This document shows, one piece after another, positions 15,794 to 23,005 of a stretch of DNA of 29,206 nt. The notes under the pieces were generated by a model. It saw only the letters and a list, made by a program, of their open reading frames with translations, was not told the origin of the DNA and did not search any database. Position 1 is the stretch's first letter, and each line of letters begins with the position of its first letter. The translations under genes and the position numbers were made by a program. Source of the stretch: CAIUVD01 sp044338255 (GTDB taxonomy: Bacteria; Planctomycetota; UBA11346); assembly GCA_044338255.1 (NCBI GenBank), contig JBIILZ010000043.1, forward strand, positions 1 to 29,206. Reading direction: 5' to 3'.

Positions 15794-16177
15794 GTGCGTG
15801 TATCCCGGATCATGTCGATGGTGCTCTGTTTGACGCTGGCGCTGGGTAACGGCGCCTGCCTGCAGGTCATCGCCTGGGCCGGGATGCTGGCGGCGCGCAC
15901 CGCTGATCAGGGGTTGTCCATCGCCGTCGAATCCACCTTCAGCGGCAAGCGTCCGTGCCAGTTGTGCTGCGTGGTCGCTGCGCTCGATCAGCAGCATGAT
16001 GCGGGGGTACCACAGACCGCCGTTAAGAAGATGGTCAAAGCCGAAGCCGCAGCTCTCCTGGCTGCGGTTGATGTCGTGGGATGGAGTGAGAACGCCGTTC
16101 GTTTACGAGTGATTGACCTGCGCCTGCCGGTGATGTTCCTGGCCGCGCCGGAACCGCCACCGCCCCGTCAGGGCTGA
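15794..16177 (+). CDS. Small secreted or anchored protein with a GxxPCxLC motif
   Basis: A frame of 127 residues from a GTG at 15794, or 121 from the ATG at 15812. The N-terminus is hydrophobic (SMVLCLTLALGNGACLQVIAWAGMLAA), a signal peptide or membrane anchor. A conserved-looking block follows: IAVESTFSGKRPCQLCCVVAAL, where GKRPCQLC could bind a metal. The rest is helical with a hydrophobic patch (RLPVMFLAA) and a proline-rich tail. I recall similar short proteins with a PCxLC motif near TonB receptors in Verrucomicrobia/Planctomycetes, but this is memory only. It sits 108 bases before the TonB-receptor gene on the same strand, which suggests a role in metal uptake or sensing. Confidence 0.55.
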   Translation: MRVSRIMSMVLCLTLALGNGACLQVIAWAGMLAARTADQGLSIAVESTFSGKRPCQLCCVVAALDQQHDAGVPQTAVKKMVKAEAAALLAAVDVVGWSENAVRLRVIDLRLPVMFLAAPEPPPPRQG

Positions 16178-16285
16178 GCGCTCTCCCGTTGTCGTCTGCC
16201 CCGCACTGTTCGTGCAGGGCATTGCGCAGCGCTTCCCACGCTTTCCACGCTTTGCCCGCGTCGGCTATCGTGCCGATGAAATCAC

Positions 16286-18364
16286 ATGTTTTTTCGTTCT
16301 TCGACACTCCTGGCGATGGCCGCCGGGTTTCCCATCACTATTTTTTCGGCCGAGGCTCAGTCGCCGCCGACTCCGGTCGTACCGCTGGTGATCACTGCCA
16401 GCGGCGCCGCCGAGGATTCCTTGATCCTGCCGGTGACGGTGAACACGGTGACGTCCGCACGCGCGGTCGACAACCGTGCGCAGTGGATCGGCGAGACCCT
16501 CAATCAGGTCCCCGGCATCTACGATGCCGCGCTGCGCGGTGTCGTCGACGCGCCGTCGATTCGCATGCCGCTGACTTACGATAATTATTATCTCTATCTG
16601 CAGGACGGGGTTCCTTTGCAGTCGAGTCTGTCCTACAAGCACTCGGCCTTGGCCTTTTCCAGCGCCCTGACTTCCGATGGCGGGATGGAAATCCTCAAGG
16701 GACCGGGCACGGCGTTGTATGGCTCGGATGCGGTCGCTGCCGTCATCAATGTCACCAGCCGCGAGCCGACGCGGGAAGCCAGCGGCAGGGTGCGCGTCGG
16801 GGGCGGCATGTTCGGCGCGCGCGAAGTTCGCGCGGAACACAGCGATCGGCTCACCGACGCGCAGTCCGGACGCGTGGCGGCGGCTTACGAGGGTGATGAT
16901 GGCTGGCGCGACAACACCGGCTGGGAACGCGTCCAGGGCCTCGCTCGTCATCGCTATGAGACCGCCGCGACACGGGTCGATACGATCGTCACCGCCACCC
17001 GTTTCCGCACCGAAATGGCCGGTCCATTGGATCGTGCAACTTTCGAGAACGATCCTACCAGCAGCGGCCTGCAGCCGGGCGTCGATCCCGCGGCCGCCGT
17101 CGAGACGGCAACCTATGCCCGTCTCAGCAGCGCCGTGCAGCAGCGCCTGGGCAGCGGCCTGAGCCTGGAGGTGACGCCCTATGTCCGGCGTATCGACAGC
17201 TCCTACCTGGAGGTGTGGGCTCCGGATACGACACCGCTCAATACCAGCGTGACCGAGACCCTCGGGGCTCTCGCGCGTCTGCGCTCCCGGCCGTGGTCGG
17301 GAGGTGAGCTGATCCTGGGAACTGACGGCGAGTCTTCTCGGCTCGCCTATACCAGTGAACAGACCCGTCCGACGGTCACCGGCATCTACGGTACCCTCAC
17401 TTCGTATCAGGGCGTGAACTACGATTACACCGTCGATTATCGCAATATCGCACCTTATATTCAGCTGCAGCAGATGCTCGGCGAGCACCTGCTGATCAGC
17501 GCCGGTCTGCGCTATGACCAGGCGCGCTACGATTATCGCAACCATCTCGGGCCGACCACCGATCCTGATGATTTTGTCTATCGCCCGGCGAGCCGCGTCG
17601 ACGATTTTCATCAGGCCAGTCCCAAGCTCGGCGTAACCTACCTGATCACCGACGAGCAGTCACTGTTCGGCCGCTATGCGCATGGCTTCCGGCTGCCGAC
17701 CTCGACTTCGCTGTATAACCTCGGGCATGGCCAAACGGCCTTCACCCTGACGCCGGAGCGCTTCGATAGTTATGAGCTCGGCTACAAGGGCCGGCAAGAG
17801 GACCTCGCCGATTGGGAGCTCGACGGCTATTGGGTCGAGTCCCGCGATGGTATCGTTCCTGGTGTCTCGACCGCGGCCGGTGAGATCAGCGCCAACGGCG
17901 GGCGTCGCCGCTATCGCGGCCTTGAGGCCGGCGGCAATCTCCGCCCGGGTGGCGGGATCGAGCTGGGGGCCAGCTACGCGCATACCTTTCATCGCATCGT
18001 GCAATGGCTGTCAGCCGGCGATGATCCCCGCGACGGTCATATCCCCCAGGGAGCGCCGGAGAATCTCGGCAATGGCCGCATCAGCTGGCGACCCGAGCCG
18101 TTGCCGGCGTTGCGGGTCGAGGTCGAGAACCAATGGCTCGGTCAATGGTGGATCGATGATGAGAATACCGAGCAGACGCCGAACGTCGTACTGTGGAATG
18201 TGCGGGCTTCGTATCAGCTGAGCCGCCGGTGGTCGATCGATGGCAAGGTCCTCAACCTCTTCGACCGGCATTACGCGGCCACGGCCGAAAATTCCTACGG
18301 TGCCGACAACTTTCGGCCGGGAGCTCCGCTCACCGCCGCTGGTGGTATGGAGGCGACATGGTGA
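16286..18364 (+). CDS. TonB-dependent outer-membrane receptor
   Basis: A 692-residue receptor that imports a bound ligand through the outer membrane using TonB energy. The signal peptide is short (MFFRSSTLLAMAAGFPITIFSAEAQ). The plug domain spans about 35-155: VTVNTVTSARAVDNRAQWIGETLNQVPGI, LYLQDGVPLQ and the family block GGMEILKGPGTALYGSDAVAAVINV. A barrel of about 22 strands fills the remainder, with the typical RYAHGFRLPTSTSLY and SYELGYKGR motifs, KVLNLFDRHY, and a late FRPGAP. The last residues (GGMEATW) deviate from the usual terminal strand with a final phenylalanine, because the stop overlaps the start of the PepSY gene. The ligand is probably a ferric siderophore or another metal chelate, judged from the neighbouring PepSY gene; this is inference. 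Confidence 0.93.
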   Translation: MFFRSSTLLAMAAGFPITIFSAEAQSPPTPVVPLVITASGAAEDSLILPVTVNTVTSARAVDNRAQWIGETLNQVPGIYDAALRGVVDAPSIRMPLTYDNYYLYLQDGVPLQSSLSYKHSALAFSSALTSDGGMEILKGPGTALYGSDAVAAVINVTSREPTREASGRVRVGGGMFGAREVRAEHSDRLTDAQSGRVAAAYEGDDGWRDNTGWERVQGLARHRYETAATRVDTIVTATRFRTEMAGPLDRATFENDPTSSGLQPGVDPAAAVETATYARLSSAVQQRLGSGLSLEVTPYVRRIDSSYLEVWAPDTTPLNTSVTETLGALARLRSRPWSGGELILGTDGESSRLAYTSEQTRPTVTGIYGTLTSYQGVNYDYTVDYRNIAPYIQLQQMLGEHLLISAGLRYDQARYDYRNHLGPTTDPDDFVYRPASRVDDFHQASPKLGVTYLITDEQSLFGRYAHGFRLPTSTSLYNLGHGQTAFTLTPERFDSYELGYKGRQEDLADWELDGYWVESRDGIVPGVSTAAGEISANGGRRRYRGLEAGGNLRPGGGIELGASYAHTFHRIVQWLSAGDDPRDGHIPQGAPENLGNGRISWRPEPLPALRVEVENQWLGQWWIDDENTEQTPNVVLWNVRASYQLSRRWSIDGKVLNLFDRHYAATAENSYGADNFRPGAPLTAAGGMEATW

Positions 18365-19611
18365 TTCCGGACACGACTGCCGATCGGGCCGGGCGTATGC
18401 TGCTGTGGCGCTGGCATGGCATCGCGGGCCTGCTGGTGGCGCCGCTGCTGCTGATCCTGGCGCTCACTGGCGCGGTATATCTGTTCCGCTGGGAGGTCGA
18501 TCGCTGGTGTCATCCGACCTTGTTCGCGCCGGTGGTCGGTACCGCGAGCACCACTTATGCCCAGCAGTTGCAGGCGGTGGCCGAGGCTTTTCCCGGCTAC
18601 CAGGCCGAGTCGGTGGCGATCGATCCCGAGCATGCGTGGCCGACCGAGATCGTCATCCGCGATCTCACCGGCGCGACGCGGACGGTGCTTGTCGATCCCA
18701 CCACTGCCGACGTGCGCGGGAGCATTGCCGATGAGCAGCGCTGGACCGCCATCGCCATTCACGTGCATCGCGATTTGTTCGCCGGCACGTCTGGGCGGGT
18801 GTTGCTTGAGCTGGCGGCGAGCTGGGCGGTGATCCTCGTGCTGAGCGGCGTGTGGTTGTGGTGGCCGTGCATGGGTCAGCGTGTCCATGGACTGTTCGTG
18901 CCCAGCCAAGGCCGCGACCTGCGCTGGTGGCATGTGACGCCGGGAGTCGTCCTGGCGCCGGCGATGCTGATGCTCGTGCTCAGCGGTCTGCCGTGGACCG
19001 TGGTCTGGGGGCGGCTCTACGAGCAGGCCACCACCGCGCTCGACTCGGGCTTTCCCAGCGAGGTCTTTTGGCAACGACCGCGCAGCGCGCTCGCCGCCAG
19101 CACCTCGCCATTGAGTATCGATGAGGTGCTGCATGCCGTCGAAGGCCGAGGCTTTCCGACGGCGCTGGTCATCGATCTGCCACGCACGGTCGGCGAGAGC
19201 TGGGTCATCCACGGGCAGATGGGTCGCGATCCGTTGCGCAGCCGCTGGACCTTTGTCGATCCCCACGATGGCCGCATTCTCTACGAGCGCGCATGGGCCG
19301 ACATCGGTACGCTTGCCCGCCCGGCGACGATCGGCGTCTCGTTGCACATGGGGCTGCTCTTTGGTCCGTGGAATCGCCTACTGTCCTTGGCCGGTTGTAT
19401 CGGAATCGCGGCGGCGGCGATCAGTGGGCCGCTGCTGTGGTGGCAACGTCGTCGCCGGGGCATGCATCTGCCGCGCGTGACCTGGCGTGACCTGCCACGA
19501 CGCCTGTGGCCGGTCGTCGTCATCGTTCTAGCGCTGCTGCCGGTGGCGGCAGCGGGGGCGGTGGTCGTGATGCTCATCTCGTGGGTGTGGCAGAAAATCG
19601 GGAGAGCGTGA
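18358..19611 (+). CDS. PepSY-associated membrane protein (iron-uptake type)
   Basis: A 417-residue inner-membrane protein of the PepSY_TM family. It has an N-terminal helix beginning with the conserved WRWHGIAGLL, a periplasmic PepSY-like domain (VAEAFPGYQAESVAID..., IVIRDLTGATRTVLVDP), then HVHRDLFAGTSGRVLLELAASWAVILVLSGVWLWWP, a second periplasmic block, and the HMGLLFGPWNRLL and GPLLWWQRR helices before a last C-terminal helix. Family members often sit beside TonB receptors and are iron-regulated; some reduce ferric siderophores. The ATG at 18358 overlaps the TonB-receptor stop (ATGGTGA), so the two are co-translated and likely form one uptake unit. The long frame upstream to 18193 only reads the receptor gene in another frame. 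Confidence 0.92.
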   Translation: MVIPDTTADRAGRMLLWRWHGIAGLLVAPLLLILALTGAVYLFRWEVDRWCHPTLFAPVVGTASTTYAQQLQAVAEAFPGYQAESVAIDPEHAWPTEIVIRDLTGATRTVLVDPTTADVRGSIADEQRWTAIAIHVHRDLFAGTSGRVLLELAASWAVILVLSGVWLWWPCMGQRVHGLFVPSQGRDLRWWHVTPGVVLAPAMLMLVLSGLPWTVVWGRLYEQATTALDSGFPSEVFWQRPRSALAASTSPLSIDEVLHAVEGRGFPTALVIDLPRTVGESWVIHGQMGRDPLRSRWTFVDPHDGRILYERAWADIGTLARPATIGVSLHMGLLFGPWNRLLSLAGCIGIAAAAISGPLLWWQRRRRGMHLPRVTWRDLPRRLWPVVVIVLALLPVAAAGAVVVMLISWVWQKIGRA

Positions 19612-19632
19612 ACCTGCGAAAGGTTGAGGCAT

Positions 19633-21108
19633 CTACACCGGCACCGCGTCGGCGATCTGTCCGAGCCGCTGCGAGCCTTGATTGCCGTGCAGCGAGGCGA
19701 CTGGCAGCGAGAAGTATACCGTCGTTCCCACCTGCACGCGGCTTTCGGCCCACATCACCCCGCCGTGGCGTTCGATGATGCGTTTGCAGATCGCCAGGCC
19801 GAGGCCCGAGCCATCGATATGGGTGACATGCAGGCGTTGAAAGGCCGCGAAGAGCTTGGGGTAGTCTTCCATCGCGAAGCCCATGCCGGTATCGCGGACG
19901 AAGATGACGTGGTGTTTGCGCGGGTCGGCAGAGGGACGGGGAACTCCGCTGGAGAGATCCGGCAGGGCCCGCCGGAGATACCCGACCTCGATGCGCTGCG
20001 GCTCGCCATCGCGGGCATATTTCAGGGCATTTCCCACGAGGTTGGCGAACACCTGGCGGAGCATGGTGGCATCGCCGAGGGTCGTCGGCAGGGCCTGCAC
20101 GGTGCAGGTGGTTTCGCAGGCGCGCTGTTGGCGTTGAGCTTCGAGGTCATCCCAGACGGCGAGCGTCAGTGGCTCCAATGCCACCTCGGCGGTTAGGTCG
20201 AGGGCGCAGCCGACTTTGGCCAAGGTCAGGAGATCATTGACCAGTTGCGCTGACGCCGTCGCCTGCTTGCCGATCTTTTCGAGGTAGCGATCGACTTCCG
20301 AAAGGCGACACGCGGCCAGTCGTCGGGCGGCGAGGTTGGCGTAGCCTTCGACGGCGCGCAGGGGCGCTTTCAGATCATGGGCGATGGAATAGCTGAAGCA
20401 CTCCAGGTCCTGATTGGCCTGGGCGAGATCGCGGGTGCGTTCCTGAACGCGCATCTCCAGGGAATCGGCGAGACGTTTGCGGGCGATAAGCTGGCGTTCG
20501 ACGGCGATCAGGGCCATCAGCAGCAGCACCGCCGAGCCGCACCCGGCAGCGACGACCCAACGCTGGGTGGTAGTCGCGTAGTGGTTCGCTTGGTCCAGAC
20601 GGCCATCCAGGAGCTGCTGTTCGCCAGCGACGAAGATCTCCTTCTCGGCGATAAAGACATCCATCTCGTCGCGCGAGCGCACGATCAGGGTGCTGATGGT
20701 GGCGGCTTCCGCACTCGCTTGGATCGTCTCCGTGACCGTGGCGATGACGCGTTCGGCTTCGGCTTCCAGGACGCTGAGCCGAGAACTCTGCGGACTGTTG
20801 TCAGGCACCAGATGGCTGAGCGAACGGAAATGGTTGCGCACATCCTCGATCGAGGCGTGCATCAACTCGCGGAAGCGTAACGACGGCGTCAGCAGCTCGC
20901 CGCGTGAGCTCGCCAGGACGGCGCGCAGGGAGGACGCAATATTGGTCGTGTGATCGATCACCCGGTAGGTGCGTCGCACCGCCACTTCGCTGCTCTGGTG
21001 GGCGCCCACGATGCGGTAGTTTTCCCAAGTTAACGCCGCTATCAGCAACAGGCTGATGGTGAAGCCACACAATCCAACCCAACGAAGTGTGCCGGCGGGC
21101 ATGACCAT
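19633..21108 (-). CDS. Membrane sensor histidine kinase (CHASE3-like, HisKA)
   Basis: A 491-residue sensor kinase. The first membrane helix is at about 10-28, and a periplasmic helical domain of about 150 residues resembles CHASE3. The second helix is at about 184-204, followed by a short coiled linker (LEMRVQERTRDLAQAN). HisKA contains FSYSIAHDLKAPLRAVEGYA with the phospho-accepting H244. The ATPase domain has the N box QVFANLVGNALKYA, G1 DTGMGF, F box YPKLFAAFQRL and G2 GSGLGLAICKRI. It resembles the phytochrome-type group of kinases in the H box. No response regulator adjoins it. It converges with the PepSY gene (21-base gap) and lies downstream of a ferritin-like gene on the same strand. 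Its partner could be either regulator in the window, but nothing proves this. Confidence 0.93.
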   Translation of the reverse strand: MVMPAGTLRWVGLCGFTISLLLIAALTWENYRIVGAHQSSEVAVRRTYRVIDHTTNIASSLRAVLASSRGELLTPSLRFRELMHASIEDVRNHFRSLSHLVPDNSPQSSRLSVLEAEAERVIATVTETIQASAEAATISTLIVRSRDEMDVFIAEKEIFVAGEQQLLDGRLDQANHYATTTQRWVVAAGCGSAVLLLMALIAVERQLIARKRLADSLEMRVQERTRDLAQANQDLECFSYSIAHDLKAPLRAVEGYANLAARRLAACRLSEVDRYLEKIGKQATASAQLVNDLLTLAKVGCALDLTAEVALEPLTLAVWDDLEAQRQQRACETTCTVQALPTTLGDATMLRQVFANLVGNALKYARDGEPQRIEVGYLRRALPDLSSGVPRPSADPRKHHVIFVRDTGMGFAMEDYPKLFAAFQRLHVTHIDGSGLGLAICKRIIERHGGVMWAESRVQVGTTVYFSLPVASLHGNQGSQRLGQIADAVPV

Positions 21109-21146
21109 GCAGGACTCTCCCTTCGCGGTGACGGATAATCTCCCAC

Positions 21147-21175
21147 ATATCAGCGCAAGGTTTAATAGATGTCAA
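21147..21175 (-). promoter_or_regulatory. Possible sigma-70-type promoter of the histidine kinase
   Basis: On the minus strand a perfect TTGACA (21175-21170) is followed 17 bases later by TGATAT (21152-21147), a weak -10 element with three of six consensus bases. It would start transcription about 30 bases before the kinase start codon. The AT-rich spacer (TCTATTAAACC) agrees. This suggests the kinase has its own promoter rather than depending on the ferritin-like gene upstream. Confidence 0.4.
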
Positions 21176-21301
21176 TCGCGGATCTCCATACGTGCGAAAT
21201 CGCAGGCGATTGAGCCAAGTCGTTGCGCGCCTCCCCCAGCTCGCCTTGGTTGGACAGATTCGCACCGGCCGGCATCAGGCTCGTCTCGGGGCCGTCGCTC
21301 A

Positions 21302-21778
21302 TCACCAATTGCTTGGCGCGGGCAAAGTCCGCTCAGCGGCCGTGCGTTTCGCCATCGACATGCGTGCCTGGGTACGTTCCTGATCGGGGAGAAGATCGTT
21401 GAAGAGCATGCTCCGCGAGAGCGGATCGAGCCGATTCAAGGCCGCCTTGTATTGCGTGAGACCGAGTTCCTCGCCGTGCGCCAGGACGGCAATCAGGGAC
21501 GGTGCATCAGGACCGGCCAATAGCCGTTCGAGCCCCCTGGTGAAGCCGACCCACATGCCACCGTGCGTCGTCGGTGCGCCGCCGAGTTCGAGGATACGTT
21601 GCGATAACACCGCGATGCGCTGATGATGACAGATGGCGTTGCTCTCGAGATCGACCCCATGCTCGCCCTTGAGGTGATGCTGGGCCTGCTTGTAGGTGAT
21701 CACCGCCGACCGCTCGCTATGCAACAGGCGGTTGAGGGTGCTGATCACCGACGAGGCGGTCGAAGGCTGGGTCGCCAT
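21302..21778 (-). CDS. Ferritin-like four-helix protein (DUF2383-type), paralogue A
   Basis: A 158-residue predicted all-helical protein without a signal sequence. Helix 1 holds LLHSERSAVITYKQAQHHL (E22, Y29); helix 2 has NAICHHQRIAVLSQRILELGG (H51/H52); helix 3 has LAHGEELGLTQYKAALNRLD (E103, E104, Y110); and helix 4 has LPDQERTQARM. The E/H pattern is that of DUF2383-type ferritin-like proteins, and the paralogue at 21964-22482 shares the same blocks in the same order. Its role is unknown; iron or stress protection is a guess from the fold, since not all metal ligands are obvious. The ribosome site AGGAG lies 7-8 bases before the ATG. A sigma-54-like promoter lies 50-65 bases upstream. Confidence 0.75.
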   Translation of the reverse strand: MATQPSTASSVISTLNRLLHSERSAVITYKQAQHHLKGEHGVDLESNAICHHQRIAVLSQRILELGGAPTTHGGMWVGFTRGLERLLAGPDAPSLIAVLAHGEELGLTQYKAALNRLDPLSRSMLFNDLLPDQERTQARMSMAKRTAAERTLPAPSNW

Positions 21779-21826
21779 GAAACACTCCTGTGCGCTTGAA
21801 AACGAATTGAAGGCGAGTCGAGAGAT

Positions 21827-21843
21827 AGCAGCGGCAATGCCAA
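21827..21843 (-). promoter_or_regulatory. Sigma-54-like promoter for ferritin-like gene A
   Basis: The minus strand reads TTGGCATTGCCGCTGCT. It has the -24 TTGGCA core, the exact GG-N10-GC spacing, and CTGCT for the -12 TTGCW. A start site near 21817 would leave a leader of about 38 bases before the ATG at 21778. It lies back to back with another such site at 21887-21903 for the divergent paralogue. Confidence 0.55.
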
Positions 21844-21886
21844 AATGAGCTCGTGGCAGGCGCTGTCTGCGGGGGTCTACGTGCTA

Positions 21887-21903
21887 TTGGCATGCATGAG
21901 GCT
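21887..21903 (+). promoter_or_regulatory. Sigma-54-like promoter for ferritin-like gene B
   Basis: The plus strand reads TTGGCATGCATGAGGCT: the -24 TTGGCA core with GG-N10-GC spacing. The -12 element (AGGCT) keeps only GC and the final T, so it is weaker than the site for gene A. A start near 21914 would leave a leader of about 50 bases before the ATG at 21964. Confidence 0.45.
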
Positions 21904-21963
21904 AGCTCAGACCGATGGCAGGCAGGAAGCCAATGGACTCAGTGACCTTTTTCGGAGCCGCAT

Positions 21964-22482
21964 ATGGATACCACTGCTGACCTCCTGCTCGAGACCGCGC
22001 GCTCGCTTCGCGCCTTGCAGGCCTTGCTGCATGGCGAAGTCGTTGCCGCCGAAACCTATGAGGTCGCGATCGCCCGACTGGGCAACGAGGTCAGGCCTGA
22101 GCTCCGCACCGGTCTCGCGTCGCATCAGCTGCGCGTCCAGATCCTGACCGTGCGCATCCATGAAATCGGCGGAAAACCCGATGATTCGAGCGGCATTTGG
22201 GGCGCGCTCATGCGCTTGATCGAAAGCGGCGTGGCGTGGTTCGGGCTGCCGGCAGTGCTCGGCAGTCTCGAAGAAGGCGAAGACCACATGTTGGCCGAAT
22301 ATCGCAGCCAAGTGGATGAGCTCGATCCGGAGTCGCGGCGTCTGGTCCAGGCCGAGCTGATGCCCGGGCAGCAGCGCACGCATGCGCTGATCAGCGCCTT
22401 GTGCAGGGCGAGTCCGGTGTCGGAGCTGCCGCCGACGGCGAAGATCACCCCAGACGATCTTGAGGGCAACGTGCGCGCATAA
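21964..22482 (+). CDS. Ferritin-like four-helix protein (DUF2383-type), paralogue B
   Basis: A 172-residue helical protein and clear paralogue of the product of 21302-21778. Shared blocks are LLHGEVVAAETYEVAIARL (E25, E30), LASHQLRVQILTVRIHEIGGKPDDSSGIW (H54), LGSLEEGEDHMLAEYRSQVDELDPESRR (E103, E104, E106, Y113) and LMPGQQRTH. The C-terminal 30 residues are extra and less ordered. The two genes are divergent and probably arose by inverted duplication. The ribosome site GGAG precedes the ATG by 6 bases. Function is unknown; the fold points to iron or redox stress. It is followed on the same strand by a DUF4345-type membrane protein and an ABC exporter. Confidence 0.75.
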   Translation: MDTTADLLLETARSLRALQALLHGEVVAAETYEVAIARLGNEVRPELRTGLASHQLRVQILTVRIHEIGGKPDDSSGIWGALMRLIESGVAWFGLPAVLGSLEEGEDHMLAEYRSQVDELDPESRRLVQAELMPGQQRTHALISALCRASPVSELPPTAKITPDDLEGNVRA

Positions 22483-22577
22483 CGCAATCAACGCGTTCCA
22501 AAACCCTGCCGAATGCAATCCTGAACAGCGCGCAGTCGCGCTCTCGCTCATCTCTGCGCGCAACCACCGGAGCCCTT

Positions 22578-22964
22578 ATGCTGACCCTCGTGTTTCTGTG
22601 GCTCAATGCCGTGCTGTACGCAGGCTTTGCCCTGTGGTGCACCGTCGCTTCGGCCACGGTCATGCGCTTCCTCGGCCAGGGCGTGATCGCCTCCCAAGGC
22701 CAACTCGAATTCCTCACCGTCTACGGCGGGCTGCAGGCGGGCTTGGCAGCGGCCTTCGCCTGGTGCGCGATGGTCCCGGCATGGCGGCCGGCGGGCCTTG
22801 CCTGCGGCCTCTGTCTCTACGCCGGCATCGTGCTCTGGCGCGGTTTGGCCTTGGTCATCGTCGGGGTGCCGGCGGACAAAGGTATCTTCGGGGTCTTTGC
22901 GTTGGAGGTCGCTTTGCTGGCTTTTGCTTTGGTGGCGTGGCTCGTCGATCGCGGCCGGGCCTAG
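22578..22964 (+). CDS. DUF4345-type small membrane protein
   Basis: A 128-residue protein with about four membrane helices (3-28, 48-66, 70-90, 103-123). The stretch ASQGQLEFLTVYGGLQAGLAAAFAW matches the typical N-terminal half of DUF4345 proteins, whose role is unknown. GGAG lies 7 bases before the ATG. It sits 95 bases after ferritin-like gene B and 41 bases before the ABC-exporter gene, so it may be co-transcribed with either. Confidence 0.75.
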   Translation: MLTLVFLWLNAVLYAGFALWCTVASATVMRFLGQGVIASQGQLEFLTVYGGLQAGLAAAFAWCAMVPAWRPAGLACGLCLYAGIVLWRGLALVIVGVPADKGIFGVFALEVALLAFALVAWLVDRGRA

Positions 22965-23005
22965 GCTAGGCTAGGCCCTCGCCAGTCATGGATCCCTAGA
23001 CAGTC

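Noticed and set aside
16265..17611. A 448-residue minus-strand open frame opposite the TonB receptor
   Set aside because: It is antisense to the plug and barrel motifs of a clear receptor gene and has no protein-family features.
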